DNA from: JAGOQQ01 sp031973235
Lineage (GTDB): Bacteria > Patescibacteriota > Minisyncoccia > Phycocordibacterales > UBA9973
Direction of reading: 5' to 3'
DNA length: 12,643 nucleotides
NCBI GenBank assembly: GCA_031973235.1
Contig: DALYDM010000017.1
Location: 1-12,643 of the forward strand
Positions within the stretch are counted from its first letter, which is position 1. The number at the start of each line of letters is the position of its first letter. The notes below the pieces were generated by a model that had not been told where the DNA came from, ran no database searches, and saw only the letters and a list, made by a program, of their open reading frames with translations. The position numbers and the translations under genes were made by a program. Below are positions 12,642 to 12,643 of this stretch, one piece after another.

Positions 12642-12643
12642 AA

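Noticed and set aside
1..12643. Alternative genetic code with UGA as glycine
   Set aside because: All full genes read through in the standard bacterial code, ending at TAA or TAG, with no in-frame UGA that has to be a sense codon.

Overview
The window is AT-rich, compact bacterial DNA: gaps are short, there is no RNA gene, CRISPR array or insertion sequence, and it reads in the standard bacterial code (no in-frame UGA has to be read as an amino acid). The best guess at the source is a Candidate Phyla Radiation / Patescibacteria genome, probably Parcubacteria-like. The reasons are small versions of housekeeping proteins, a four-domain S1 protein, a degenerate beta-lactamase-fold protein followed by a one-helix membrane protein, and a membrane-anchored solute-binding protein next to a TrbC/VirB2-like pilin. 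This assignment is inference from remembered gene neighbourhoods, not from a search.

Layout. Minus strand on the left: the N-terminal part of peptide deformylase (def, cut by the window edge), then hisS and lepB, which form a lepB-hisS unit ending in a hairpin terminator at 256-280. Plus strand from 2449: pth, rlmB and a small HEXXH membrane protein form a tight operon that ends at a bidirectional terminator (4279-4306). A lone minus-strand hypothetical gene (4315-4689) with its own near-consensus promoter lies between that terminator and a second one (4738-4771). A minus-strand S1-domain protein gene (4814-5899) follows, preceded by a long leader of about 125 nt that can fold into several hairpins, including two mutually exclusive ones next to the start codon. 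From 6117 everything is on the plus strand: a four-helix membrane protein, a beta-lactamase-fold protein with its one-helix partner, gyrA, and finally a methyltransferase / substrate-binding protein / pilin operon that reaches the window end.

How the genes work together. Most of the window is translation support: N-terminal formyl removal (def), histidine charging (hisS), peptidyl-tRNA recycling (pth), 23S rRNA methylation (rlmB) and mRNA binding (S1). Added to this are protein export (lepB), DNA supercoiling (gyrA) and a cell-surface module (solute-binding protein plus pilin). lepB is a plausible processing enzyme for the pilin at the other end of the window.

The most unusual features are regulatory. 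None of the fifteen gene starts has a convincing Shine-Dalgarno sequence. Several -10 boxes lie only 6-15 nt from the ATG, implying leaderless or nearly leaderless mRNAs. The S1 gene is the exception, with a long, folded, attenuator-like leader. Other points worth a second look are a four-copy ATCNGCGN repeat after the S1 gene, the HEXXH membrane protein, and the methyltransferase-SBP-pilin operon.
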